NCBI GenBank assembly: GCA_963931865.1 | Contig: OZ007507.1 | Span: forward strand, 1,870,913-1,934,912 | DNA length: 64,000 nucleotides | Origin: Axinella damicornis | Lineage: Eukaryota; Porifera; Demospongiae; Axinellida; Axinellidae | Direction of reading: 5' to 3' | In this document: positions 32,939-43,977 of the stretch, piece by piece | Layout of the letters: each line of letters starts with the position of its first letter | How positions within the stretch are numbered: position 1 is the first letter of the stretch | The notes under the pieces: generated by a model | Databases searched by the model: none | The model's input: only the letters and a program-made list of their open reading frames with translations | Told to the model about the DNA's origin: nothing | Made by a program: the position numbers and the translations under genes

Positions 32939-34681
32939 AACATGGAGAGGGTGTTACTAACACTGTACATGTAGAATACACCAGCAAGCTTCTTCTCTGA
33001 GAGCTGACAACCAACTTCTTCGAAGGCCTAGGTCAATCTCACCTCCACTTTTGATTGCTTGTAGTACTGGAAGTGGTGGAATGAGTTTAGCAGGATGTGT
33101 TGGGGAGAAGGTGTCTAAATTGTTACATCACTGGCTGCATCTCTTCCTCACAGGAAAATGATGGAGCACTACAAGTATAGAAAATTACCGGACACAGTGG
33201 AGAAGGCGTAGTCATGGCAACACCACACTCCAAGCTCTCACCCTCACTTACATTCATTGGTCTTACACATTACTGTCACAATCTTTAGTTCTAAGGTTGC
33301 TGTATTTATGTCCTCTGTTCTCCTCATAGAGACTAACATTTTGTACTTCCAGTATCATGAATCTAATCTACTACATAAGTGAGTTCCTTTCTCGTACCTT
33401 CACTGATGTCCCAGGCATATCGCAACTGTGCCTTTATGCATCAACATTCACAGGCAGTAATGTGCTCTTCACCGTACTGTGTGCGCTTTCGAGCTAGTTG
33501 CCATGCTACCGTTATAATTGCATAATGCAATAATAGGAAATTATCAGTTTGAGGCTTTAATGTATTTTGATGCAGAATTAGACGCATTATTAGAGGGCCT
33601 ATATGGTATACAGACCATGTGTCATATACTGCACAATGCCTCATTCCCATGCCATTCCTTCCTCATTCCCATGCAAGGTTTCTCTGCTTTCCATCTTGTT
33701 CCCAGACTTTTCCCATGTCATTCCTTCCTCATTCCCATGCTGTTCCTTCCTCATTCCCGAACATTCTACTTTGCTCCTATAAGCGTTTGTGCCTCAATCC
33801 CACGTTGTTTCTACTTGATCCCATGTACCTGGTGTTTCCCAGGCTGTTTGTCCTCGTCGCTGAACGGTCCACCTCCTAGTGTGTTCTTCTCCCATATGCA
33901 TTCAGATTCTTTGATCATCAATACGTTATTCAAGGCACATGCAACCTGGCATGGGGCTAAACTGATACCCGCTCTGTAATGAGTTCATGGACTTGCATGT
34001 ATAGAGTCTAGATTCTACACTGGCAGTAACCTAATATGGGCAGACAGTAAGGTAGGAAATACTAGTGCATGCTAGAGGAAGTCAGTGTAGTAGTCTAATA
34101 GAGACAATTATTGAGCATAATGACCCATACCCAACTCCCTGAGTGGCTAAGTGCTCTCCATTTGTTTGTTTCATCATCTGTAACCGGTATATGTTGATTC
34201 AGCTACCAACGAGCGAATTAACAAATGAGAGAAATTACCTGAACTTCTCAGCAGCAGCTTTAGCTATAGCCTTCTCCATCAGTTATCAGCAATGAAAAGG
34301 TTAATTTACTGCATGTGTGCACCAAATGAAATAAAATGTTTAGACGATGCCTTACACCAGGAGCGAGAACTATCAGACCATCACAAATCCCTCCCTTGAT
34401 CCCTCCCTCCTTCACTCCAGTACATGTATAATAGGTCATTTTGTGCTCATGCTTTGCACTAGCTGCTGAAGTATTGAACCCTACAGATTAGAATACCTGG
34501 CCATGTGCATGCACTTAGCAAACTGGCATTCTGTTATTTAATTCCAGGAAAATAAAAATCAAAGTATAAAAATGACATAGATACGGAGTATCATAGTTAT
34601 ATGTCACTTCTGTAGTCCCATAATTATTATAGTCCCATAAATCACACAAAGGATCTAGTGCCTAGCAACAATGTGCATGAT

Positions 34682-37600
34682 TCATTGTGTATGATGTGCA
34701 GTGGTTGTCAAGTCCTGCCGGTAGAACCCGCAAGCACTAGGGGGCGGGGCGGGGGTGTAGCGGGGGGACTGGTAGTGGTGCTCCTTCAGCCACTGGGGTC
34801 CCATTTGGGCAAACTGCTGACTCAGGTCGAAGAGGTTCAGAGTAGGGAGGTGCTGGTGGATGGGATCAAAGGTCACAACAGGGTCAAGGGTCATACATGG
34901 TCAGAGTTGCCAGGGGCAACAGTGTTTTGTGTATACAAGTCCACCATCAATTGAGTGAAAGATGTAACTCGGCCTGAGGATTTGAAGTGGTCACCTATAG
35001 CTAGTTCAGTTCAGTTCATTTTGATTTGAGGTCCTATAGCCAAATAGAGCCTTGTCTATTCATCAATCTGCTGCTCTGTCTTGGTCTCATCGGCCAAGAC
35101 ATGGCCTGCTGCTTTTATCAAACATTTTAGCTTTGAAGGGGAATATATGAGAATTTCTGGGATGCTTGGACCATTACGTACCAGAGTCACTACACCAAAC
35201 ACTGTAGCCAATCTAAGCTAGGCGCACATTCTAGCCACAAGATTGAGGAAGAGTGACAAGTTACTAAGAATGAACGTTGGCTGTAGACTCCTTCCGTTGA
35301 TGATTCCAATGACATCATAATGACATCACAATTAATAATCTCTCCCCACACCACATGAGCAATTCTGCTGACTCAGGATACAGTCCTGTGGAGTGCAGGT
35401 AGCTTGAAGACGGCGGGAGGCTGCGTGACCCTGGTGTCGGTGGACCCAGGGGGGTGGAAGTAGCCATGTGCTCGTGGAGTGTAGACATGACTCTTGGAAC
35501 TCACTGTTGGCATGAAGAGAGCTGGGAGGGAAACATCTGGGAAGAAAGAGACATGTCTGGTAGCTAGGAAGTTACTATAGCTTCCTCAGCTACCATCAGT
35601 AGCTACAACTGGTGACTGGGAGGTTGTCTGGGAGGGAGGTTGTCTAGTCTCTACCAGAAGCGCATGAGCCGCCGGCTCATGCGCTCCTGTCTCTACCAAA
35701 ATAAACTGCTCATAACTGCTGTCTCTTGATGAATCACCAACTGCACACCATCTCAGGCAGCTTGAACGGATAGCCCAACAACCATGCTTTACCACCTGAA
35801 CATCTGCCAGGAATTCACCCAGCTACACACTCTGTGGCTATCACGTAATTATCCTTTCCTCTATCTGTGTTCAGTGTGATTTTCATTCTTTACCGACCAT
35901 GCATGAACGAACTAGAAAAGGACACTCTACAATCTACACACATGAACATATGGGAGACGTACTGTGATGGCTACACTGTTATCATTGATAAGGTGTTAGT
36001 GCTGCACTGATTGTTGGATCAGCTATCGGATATTGGCCAAAATATCGGTAGGCCTATCGGCTATGTTACAAAACGCACATTGGTAAATGATTATAGAAAA
36101 AAGTCTTCAAAACAGCTCAACAACATACAATACTGGGATGTTTCCATGCAGTCTGGACTTTGTCAGGCTAACAAGCTTACTTCTAATTAAAGGAAATGCT
36201 ATGAAGAGAATTACTACCAAAGTATCCGTCATCCCGCAATTCTATCACGCTTCAAAGAGCATCCATCTGCTGCCTATTATCCAGTTCTGAACCGGATAAT
36301 AGGCAGCAGAGTAGGCGCTCTTTCAGGCTTGATGAATTGTGAGGTGGGATGATGGAGTAATAATATTATGTTTGGGAATTCTCGTCATAGCATATTAACC
36401 TGCAGCAGGAGAGCATAAACCACCATCATCCTGCATGTCGTGTGAGGTCACTGAAACTGGAGTAATCAACCCTTAGGGGTTGTTTGCAGTGCATGTAAGG
36501 GTCTAGCTAGGGTTGTTGGTGAAGCTTAATTTAGTACCTTCTGTTGCTGTGTCAGTGTTGGTGGGGAGACCAGGTGCCAGTCTGTGCTGAGTCGCCAGCT
36601 GTTTCTCACAAGCTTCACTCACCTGAAAAGTAGGAATTCATACAGTGTTGATACAAGTAGCCACAATACCGTTAACAGAGTATATCAACTTCCCACCACA
36701 AATTTAGCACCAGTACCCACCCGCTATTCATGCAGAAGTTCTTGCACAGGGTTGCAAAACTCAAGTGTACATTTTGACTTTCAGAAAATAGACTTCATAG
36801 AACCTTTACGTGCACTCTCTCTGCTTATATACAGCCCTGTGATGTGTTTCACTTGTGGGGAGCCTCTAAAGTACTAGTGAATCCTTCACATAGCCCACAC
36901 AAACTCGGCCTTGTATTTATGCCAGCACAATAATCTCAAGTATATGCACTGGAATCAGGCACAGATCCATGGGGCAGGGTCCTTTGGTCTTCCAAGGTAG
37001 GCTATTTGGAGCCTTGCATCTTAGTATTTCTAGTAGCCTGCAACTTTTTGTTCCTTCTTGATCCTCTCAGCATCATGGCTTGCTTCCTGACAATCATTCT
37101 AGTAAGGCCCTGGCCTGAGCAATTTCATTAGTATTCTCTAGCAGCCTGCAACGTTTGTTACCTCCTTCTTGATCCTCTCAGTGAGCTCAGCATGCTTCCT
37201 GACGCTCTCCTCTGCAAACATCTCCAGCCTCTCAAAGAACTGACAAAGAGGATAGCGATGAAGTGCTCAGTCAGCTCAATCAAGAACAGCACTTGCATGG
37301 CTAATACAAATTCAGGCACTAGCACATCTTGTCCCAATAATTATGTGTGTTTATGAAAATTAATTGAGATTCACATATAACAACGAATAAACTCATGCCA
37401 GCATGTGCTAAGCGACTGCATGACTTTTGTGCATAACTCGTCAGCTACTGCAAAGTGTGTTATGCTCTCCTTTTGACAGGTCAGCATACAATTACACTGT
37501 TCGATCCTCTACAAATTGCAATCTCTATATACCCTATTCTGATAACCATGGTCTGCATTTCACCTTGACTATCATCTGTGAAGGTGTTTGTTCGGTAGTT

Positions 37601-38414
37601 TCTAGACCATTAAAATACTCCAATCAAACCGATTACCCACATCTTCTGGGAAGTCTTCCCCCCACTTGGGCAGGCCATGTGTAACCGTGGCAACCTTCCT
37701 CTTACGAGCCAACAGCTGCCTGTGTGGGTAGCAAGTACATAAAATTATGTGCGGTATTGTGTAATGTATTGCACTACTGTGTATTGCAGTACTGTGTATT
37801 TCAGTACTGTGTATTGCAGTACTGTGTATTGCAGTACTGTGTATTGCAGTACTGTGTATTGCAGTACTGTGTATTGCAGTACTGTGTATTGCAGTACTGT
37901 GTATTGCAGTACTGTGTATTGCAGTACTGTGTATTGCAGTACTGTGTATTGCAATACTTTGTATTATGTAAGACATGACATTGTACTGCCTCAGCTCAAA
38001 AGAGTAGCCATGATATGCATGTAATTGAAAACCTACATGTACCTGATTTCTGTCGAGGAGTGTCCTTTCCGTCCCTGAAGAGAATTTATAATGGTCAGCA
38101 CTTGGCATCAGTCAGACATACGCATACAATAACTAGTAATTCAAGACCTTGTACTTCCAGTCTAGGAGATGAATACAGGTATCTGATTGGTCTATATATC
38201 TATAAGAAAGTATATTGCTTGCGGAACATCACCTTCACATACGGTAATATCTCCTTACGGACTCTAGTGATCCATCAAGTGACGCTTTATACTCTGCCCA
38301 GCCTGACTGCCACAGCACTTTGTTCACCAGATTATCCTTACAGATTGTCATAGCACTACCACATAAGGCAAACAGCAGGTTCATAGCCCCTTAAAATGGC
38401 CTCAGAAGGCTTTT

Positions 38415-38455
<41 letters not shown>

Positions 38456-40379
38456 ACCTCTAGGTTTGTGCACTTTTTATTCTGCACAGACAGCAAGCAA
38501 AAGTAGATTCTACACTTATGTGAGTTAGCCACGGCTTCTTGTACTTTCTGCAGGCGCCACTGTCTATATCTCTTCCCTTCACTACACTTTGCTGGTCTGT
38601 GCAAAAAAGACCTAATCTACAGTACACTTGTATGACAATGTGCATGAGTTGGCGTGGTTAGCCATTTTCTTACTTTGTTCTTCTCAGCCTCAATCAAAGC
38701 TACAAGAGTAGAAAGTGCATAATAATCAATACGTATTATGTAGGTTTACTATTTTGAAATGTATAGGTGGGAGATCGAGGTATGACCAGAGGGCTACTCA
38801 TGTGTGTTCTTGTGTTGTGTGATGGTAGTAGCTATAGGCACCGGTATAGCGTGTTACCTGTATAGTGTGTAAAAGTAGGGGGGAGGGTGCCGAACAACGA
38901 CTGGCTTGCTGAGTTCGACTACTAGGTCAATAGTGCATAGTAGGTAGGAGTAGTCAGAATCTGCCAAAGTTCGTGACCGAGGAAGACCTACCAAGGTAAA
39001 AACGTTGTGTGATTAAATTATTGCATCTTGGTCACGAACTTTGGCTACTCCTACATGTGTCTACTATGCACCTGTGTATAGTGTGTTACCTTGCTCCAGC
39101 TGGGAAATCTCACTGGCTTTGTCTGCCTTGACATTGGCCAGTGTTCGGGATAGTGCCTCAAGGCGGTGCCTGGCAGGATTGATAGTGTGATTATATACTG
39201 CAATGTTACCATGTTTAGTAGTAATCGATAAATCATCGATCCCTCCCTCCCTCCCTCTCTCCCTCCCTCCCTCCCTCCCTCCCTCCCTCCCTCCCTCCTG
39301 CCCTCCCTCCTTCCCTCCCTCCCTCCCTCCCTCCCTCCCTCCCTCCCTCCCTCCCTCCCTCCCTCCCTCCCTCCCTCCCTCCCTCCCTCCCTCCCTCCCT
39401 CCCTCCCTCCCTCCCTCCCTCCCTCCCTCCCTCTCTCTTCCTGCTCCCTTCTACTGAGGGAGAATTACTCACTCATATTGACGCTGCAGTTTTTTCATTT
39501 CATCTGTGTGCTTCAGCATCACTCCAGCCATCTCCTCTGCAGAAATGTGCTGTTCTACCTCCTATACACAGTTGCATTGTGTGTGTACATGAGAGTAGTG
39601 GACCAAGTCAGCATGTAGAAAACACCCCGAAACGGACAGACGGATAGACAGACATACATACACACACCTCGGACTGCACTTCCTCTTGTGGTGTTTCCAT
39701 GACTTCCTCAAACTCGATGGCTGACACTGCTCGTGATTGCAAGTCAGGAACCTGATGATAGCCCAGCTCTGTTAGCAATCTGCATGTGCAAGAGAAGACA
39801 GAGGGACAGAGATAGTGTGTGAGCAAACTGAAGTAAGGCAGCTGCTTTTGTTATGATACACTTACTCATCCCATGGTATGGTGGTTGTGCCACTGTGCAT
39901 GCATTGGTGGCTACAGAGGATACAAACTGCATCATAATGACTGAAGTCAGAGCTACACATATATTTACAGGACATCATGCTTCTGTGCAGCAAAGACAAC
40001 TGGTGACCTCTGACCTTTGCACTTTGACCCTCTGACAGATGAGGGGTATGAGCGGTGTCATGTCATTCTCCGTCCCTTCATCTCCTCTGATTCTGAGTTG
40101 GTACTCTGCTGGGGGTGCCTGGATCCCGGCAGCCATTCCCTCCCAGTCCAGTTCAAACTGTTCCCCTGAGTCATCTGGTGGGATGATGGTGGTGGACTCT
40201 TCGGTGAGTGTGAGCTCTCGAAGAGGAATGGAAGTGTATGCAGCCATATCTCCAGAGATGTTCCGTAGGTAGACTGCAATGTTCAGTTTAGGAATATCAG
40301 TGAAATTCGAGGGGTCCTCACAGCCAGGGGGAAGTGTCCTTGCAGAGTCATCTGATAACGGAAAGTGGAAGTCCTGGTG

Positions 40380-40447
<68 letters not shown>

Positions 40448-41919
40448 TGTGTGTGTGTGCGTGCGTGCGTGCGTGTGTGTGTGCGTGCGTGCGTGAGTGT
40501 GTGTGTGTGTCAGTGTGTGGTGTGTGTGTGCATGCGTGTGTGCATGTGGGCGTGTGTGCGTGTACATGTGCATGTGCATGTGTGTGTGTATATGTGAGTA
40601 CATGTGGGTGTAAGTCAACATGATGATGTCATCATGTGATAACCCATTCTGACTCACATGAGAATGTTGCTAGGGATTGGTTTGCTGGAGAAGGGCTCGG
40701 TGGCGAGGAACTGATCCCCCAGGGAGAGTGTGCAGCAGAGGTCCTGGTCTGAGTACAGACAACCAGGGTTGATGGAGGTACAAAGGTGAAGATGCTCCCC
40801 CTCATGTTTAACCCTTTAACCACCGAATTCTTCCCACCAAGACAACACATTTTCACGCATTCAGCGCACACCACTTTCGTAGGTACTCCTCTCCCACAGC
40901 ATTCGCTCCTCAGCGGCCAAACTTGGTGGGGCCCGCACACATGGAGAGACCTCTCTGGCAATACCGTTAATGATATTCATGACCCCCCACAAGCCCAGCA
41001 ATCGGAGGTCAAAGGTGGATGTCAGCCGGATTTTCGCCCAGCATTTCCCTAAACTTGGGCCAGATCTGACTGATGGCACACCTTACACCACCAATTTGCA
41101 GGTTTTCTTGAGGCCCTGGGTGGGGTCTATGAATATCATTAGAATCAAAAATTCTCGGGTCAATGAATCTCATTAAAATCAAAAGACGCCCACGACAGGT
41201 GAAGGGGGGGCTGCCGCCCCTCCTTTCAATACCCCCCCCCCCCGCTTGTACATTTAGTGGGGGAGGCGCGCCGAAATCTGACCAAATTTTTGAGTTCGTG
41301 CCTTAAAGTCGTCCCTAGGCCCTCTGAAGACTTTTTGGTCTCTTTTTGGACTGGCGAGAAGCCCTACAAGTGCATAGGGTCTAAATGACGCATCTATGCG
41401 TCAATAGGGCTTAAAGGGTTAATGTGGACAACTGCTACCATTAAGGTCTTGGCATGCGGCTTGCATTGGCAGTGGAACAGGTCCGGCAGACCTAGCAACT
41501 GCTAACTAAATTGGTTTGCTATATATGGCACCTGAAAACGTGAGCAGATGTGAAATAAAAATTTCCTGGGGAGGGGGGAGGGCATGCCCTACAAGGGTGT
41601 GCTTCATGCACCAGCCTACCGACAAAAACTGCATATACGCATAACGCCTCCGCTATATTTTGCCTGACCAAAGCTCAAATGACTTCCGCCACCCCTGACC
41701 AGCAAGGTCTTGGCATGCAGCAAGCTGAGTGCATTAATCAGGTCAGAAGCAGTGCATAATCTCCTTTGAGCAATACAAACAGTGATGCAGTGCCCTATTC
41801 CATGTCAGTCCGAATGAGTCAACTATTTGGATTTCCTAAACATCATGACATCGTGATGACATCATCACTCACCAGTGGGACTGATCCCATTTGGGGAGAA
41901 GACTTGAACCAACAGGTAG
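34682..41919 (-). CDS. Unidentified coiled-coil protein; one exon split by a piggyBac-like insertion; 5' end not found
   Basis: Exons, minus strand, 5' to 3': 41873-41919; 41423-41431 plus 40658-40811 (one exon interrupted by a transposon); 40015-40380; 39668-39779; 39473-39558; 39090-39169; 38674-38699; 38516-38547; 37695-37719; 37162-37239; 36538-36622; 35382-35536; 34682-34852. After removing the insertion with one TTAA the frame is continuous for 475 codons including the stop. The N-terminal half is beta-rich and possibly C2-like (YLLVQVFSPNGISPTG, DLCCTLSLGDQFLATEPF, LNIAVYLRNISGDMAAY). The middle is a coiled coil (HTDEMKKLQRQYE, RLEALSRTLANVKADKASEI, FFERLEMFAEESVRKHAELT). The C-terminus is Pro-rich (SPRYTPAPPPSACGFYRQDL). 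I do not recognise the family. A centrosomal or ciliary role would be a guess. Donors at 35381 and 37694 are weak. Confidence 0.65.
36240..36335. repeat. MITE-like hairpin (copy 2 of the 8283-8355 family)
   Basis: AAAGAGCATCCATCTGCTGC pairs with GCAGCAGAGTAGGCGCTCTT around GTTCTGAACC. Flanking similarity with copy 1 includes CTATGAAGAGAATT upstream and CTGAAACTGGAGTAATCA downstream. Confidence 0.7.
37766..37955. repeat. 15-bp tandem repeat, about 12 copies
   Basis: ACTGTGTATTGCAGT is repeated almost perfectly in the intron between exons 38516-38547 and 37695-37719. It leaves several frames open on both strands; none is a gene. Confidence 0.95.
38418..38454. repeat. Poly(G) run, 37 bases
   Basis: A pure G run in an intron of the 34682-41919 gene. 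The Pro-rich open frame on the opposite strand is an artefact. Confidence 0.95.
38933..39071. mobile_element. Foldback MITE with interior mismatch
   Basis: GTGCATAGTAGGTAGGAGTAG pairs loosely with CTACTCCTACATGTGTCTACTATGCAC ends, and CCAAAGTTCGTGACC pairs with GGTCACGAACTTTGG. It lies about 20 bp from an exon of the coiled-coil gene (39090-39169). Confidence 0.8.
39239..39434. repeat. (CCCT)n microsatellite, about 195 bp
   Basis: A nearly pure CCTC repeat with few interruptions lies about 40 bp downstream, in the sense of the minus-strand gene, of the exon 39473-39558 donor. It is purine/pyrimidine-asymmetric and mirror-symmetric. Confidence 0.95.
40384..40615. repeat. (GT)n compound microsatellite
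   Basis: A GT tract with GCGTGC variants abuts the acceptor of exon 40015-40380 on the minus strand. Open frames in it are artefacts. Confidence 0.95.
40808..41422. mobile_element. piggyBac-like non-autonomous element inserted in an exon
   Basis: The body of 607 bp (40812-41418) starts CCCTTTAA, ends TTAAAGGG, and is flanked by TTAA on both sides (40808-40811 and 41419-41422). A TTAA duplication with CCC/GGG termini is the piggyBac hallmark. A short internal palindrome GACGCATCTATGCGTC lies near the right end. There is no transposase ORF. Removal down to one TTAA restores the reading frame of the host exon. Confidence 0.85.
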
Positions 41920-42159
41920 CTGTGAAACAGAGATAATACACAGCACACAAGGGTAAGCATATCATGAACTGGGGAACAGCTAGAGAGATGATCTGGAGAT
42001 TATTGGAAATTACTGGTGATCAATGGATTTTACAGGAAATTGCAGGAGACTACTGGCAATTACAAGGATAAGTGGCTAAGTCTCAGGTGGAAAACGAACA
42101 TTATTCTGTCCTTAAGGTAGGAAGCACGGCATCGGCGAAATCGCGCAATTTTGCTCATG

Positions 42160-42250
42160 AATAATTAATGAGATGACGTCACTCGCATATGGTTATTTAG
42201 AGTTATTCATCTGTTTACGTTTTCCCATGGCGGCAACCGGAATAAACAAG
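42160..42250. promoter_or_regulatory. Possible promoter with CRE and ATGGCGGC motif
   Basis: TGACGTCA at about 42174-42181 is a perfect cAMP-response-element palindrome. CCATGGCGGC follows at about 42227. On the minus strand this gives GCCGCCATGGG, a perfect Kozak context. It could serve the 34682-41919 gene, but no first exon with matching phase was found. Confidence 0.3.
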
Positions 42251-42350
42251 GGGGGCTTCTCTCTTTGATGCGGCTAGCGGCCCTTTCAAGTTTCAAATCG
42301 GTACTCTGATGTGGCCGTGCGGTACCTTGAAGATTTGTTTGAACACTCTT

Positions 42351-42374
42351 TTTTTTTTTTTTTTTTTTTTTTTA
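42351..42374. repeat. Poly(T) run (poly(A) on the minus strand)
   Basis: A run of about 23 T lies 150 bp downstream, in minus-strand sense, of the ORF 42530-43105. It would fit the tail of a reverse-transcribed insertion. No AATAAA is seen before it. Confidence 0.6.
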
Positions 42375-42529
42375 AGTAAGAAGCTATTCTAGCTGATTGA
42401 ATGTGGCGATGGGCTATCTGTGTGTGAATAGCTAGGTGGAGTGAGCAGGAATGTTTGTGGGTCTGCTGAAGTGGCCGAAGAACAGCCTGGAAAGTGAACA
42501 GCCTCCGACAGCTCCCTGGCCAAGGTACT

Positions 42530-43105
42530 CTAGAGAGTTGACCTTTCGGCATTACAGGCCCCGCCCATTTTCGTGTTAGGGCGAATTTGGCTGGTTTGGT
42601 AGCTGGACTGGGCTGGTGAGAGGGAGTAGATGTGTGGCCAAAACTCGGTAACCGAGAGGTGAACGTGGAAAAGCATCCCTAATTTTGCAGGGGGTAGGTT
42701 GACCTTTTGGAAACTGGCCTTGGCTTGAGTCGGTTTTAGTTGGTGTGCGTGGAATTTTTTTTGAAAGCCTAGGGTAGCCAAACCTCTGTTTTTGAGGGTG
42801 GCAGTGAGTTTTGGGCTGTAGCCTGCAAGTGAGGAGAGCAGGTGGTAAATCCATCCGTAGTTTTGGGGCCTGTTTTGTGTGTGTATTGATGATGGGGTCA
42901 GAGTGTGGGTGGGGCCTTGGAGAGGGTCCAAATTTTCAGTTTCGTAGAGGGCCTTAAAATTGAGTTTTAGGGCATTTTCAAGCAGAGGGAGCAGTTTGAT
43001 GCAAAGTATTGCTGAAACTTGTGTACGCTTTGATGCTGCCCATTTATCCATCAACTTGGTTTCGGAGATAGCGGTACCCATGTTTACTACCTTAATGAAT
43101 GACAT
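42530..43105 (-). CDS. Unidentified 191-aa single-exon ORF, possibly a retrocopy
   Basis: It starts with ATG at 43105; a second ATG (GTAISETKLMDKWAASKRTQ region) follows closely. The N-terminal third looks helical (VSAILCIKLLPLLENALKLN, then FKALYETENL). The rest is basic, Ser/Pro-rich and low in acidic residues. No family is recognised. An A-rich tract on the same strand about 150 bp after the stop and the lack of introns suggest a retroposed or transposon-derived sequence. It could also be a chance ORF. Confidence 0.35.
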   Translation of the reverse strand: MSFIKVVNMGTAISETKLMDKWAASKRTQVSAILCIKLLPLLENALKLNFKALYETENLDPLQGPTHTLTPSSIHTQNRPQNYGWIYHLLSSLAGYSPKLTATLKNRGLATLGFQKKFHAHQLKPTQAKASFQKVNLPPAKLGMLFHVHLSVTEFWPHIYSLSPAQSSYQTSQIRPNTKMGGACNAERSTL

Positions 43106-43265
43106 GAATTTCTTTGATCAATGCTCAAAGTATCGATCTCTATCCAACAGTTTTTAGGATCAAGGAATATGGATATGAAAAACTGAGAAAAGTAAATGTT
43201 CTGGCACTGCCGCATACAACACTTGGGTGAAGCAGTGACTAAGAAATGATCAAGAGATCACCTAA

Positions 43266-43904
43266 TCAACAAGATCCCAGATGAAGTTGCACAATTGTCT
43301 GTGATGCCTTATTACCCACGTACTTGTCATAGTGTGGATCTTCAGTGCTCGTGGTTGCATCGCAGGTTTCTACCGGGGGTATAGCTGGAGGGGGTGTGGC
43401 AGTTGGGGACGGTCGGACAGCTGGTGGATCCATGTCTGCAAAACGTACTCTCTGAGATAATGAAATAGTAGGATGTATTAATCCGATACAGGCCAGATAC
43501 ACAACTAAAGAAAGAGCACCAAATTGTTTCAACTCAGACAAAACAATCATTGTGTTATTGCATGGACTAGTGCCAGGGTAGCCTCATTCCCAGGGCACTC
43601 CCACGCGGCCTGGGAATGAGGCTAGTCCCAGGGTATATTTGAAATGTAGCAGAGCCCACATAATCTCCAGGTTTGCATACTGAACCATTGTGGTCCTGTT
43701 GCAGACTACCCGGTATTGTAGTGGAATAAGCTTTTGAAGAATAGGTGGCCGAATGTCCCAACCAAACACACCCAGCAGAACACCAAGTTTGTTGTCTAGA
43801 TACGTAGTTGGATGAAACACCGTCATGGGGTTGCAATACCTTTTGGGAACTGCTGGTATGGAGTCCAGAGTGAGAAGACAAACTATGAGAGCAGGAGATG
43901 ACAT
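43266..43904 (-). CDS. Unidentified small secreted-type protein, uncertain two-exon model
   Basis: ATG at 43904 opens a frame with a hydrophobic start (MSSPALIVCLLTLDSIPAVP) and then TYLDNKLGVLLGVFGWDI and QKLIPLQYRVVCNRT. A clear acceptor (TTCATTATCTCAG) at 43452 opens a terminal exon 43266-43451 reading RVRFADMDPPAVRPSPTATP to a stop. A CGG-GTAGTC donor near 43703 would join them in phase 0, but it is weak. The hairpin 43579-43624 lies between the parts. An alternative is a one-exon protein from the ATG at 43550. No homology is recognised. Confidence 0.3.
43579..43624. repeat. Hairpin element with 14-bp target duplication
   Basis: The core GCCTCATTCCCAGGGC...GCCTGGGAATGAGG is bracketed by CTAGTGCCAGGGTA (left) and CTAGTCCCAGGGTA (right), a 14-bp direct repeat with one mismatch. 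Confidence 0.88.
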
Positions 43905-43977
43905 GACAAAGTTAGTAGTAATTCATTCCTGTCCCATGGAATACAAACCTAGCTAGAGTAACTTCAAGAAAACCTGC

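Larger units (their letters stand above)
31147..34681. other. Intergenic region, repeat-rich, no gene supported
   Basis: It contains a large foldback (about 31277-32400), a hairpin element (32797-32938), and degenerate tandem CATTCCCATGC / CCTTCCTCATTCC repeats at about 33640-33790. Open frames in this stretch lack splice support or domain signals. Confidence 0.45.

Noticed and set aside
33518..33979. 153-aa ORF with hydrophobic repeats
   Set aside because: Built on degenerate CATTCCCATGC repeats; no splice or family support.
37766..37955. Regular direct repeats considered as a CRISPR-like array
   Set aside because: Units are contiguous without spacers and the DNA is animal nuclear sequence.
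37602..38108. 168-aa repeat protein (IHSTA repeats) and frames on the other strand
   Set aside because: A 15-bp tandem repeat leaves frames open in phase with its length; only about eight codons at 37695-37719 fit the spliced gene.
39203..39472. LPPSLPPS and GREGGREG repeat ORFs
   Set aside because: Translations of the (CCCT)n tract.
40279..40657. Cys/Val and His/Thr repeat ORFs
   Set aside because: GT microsatellite translations.
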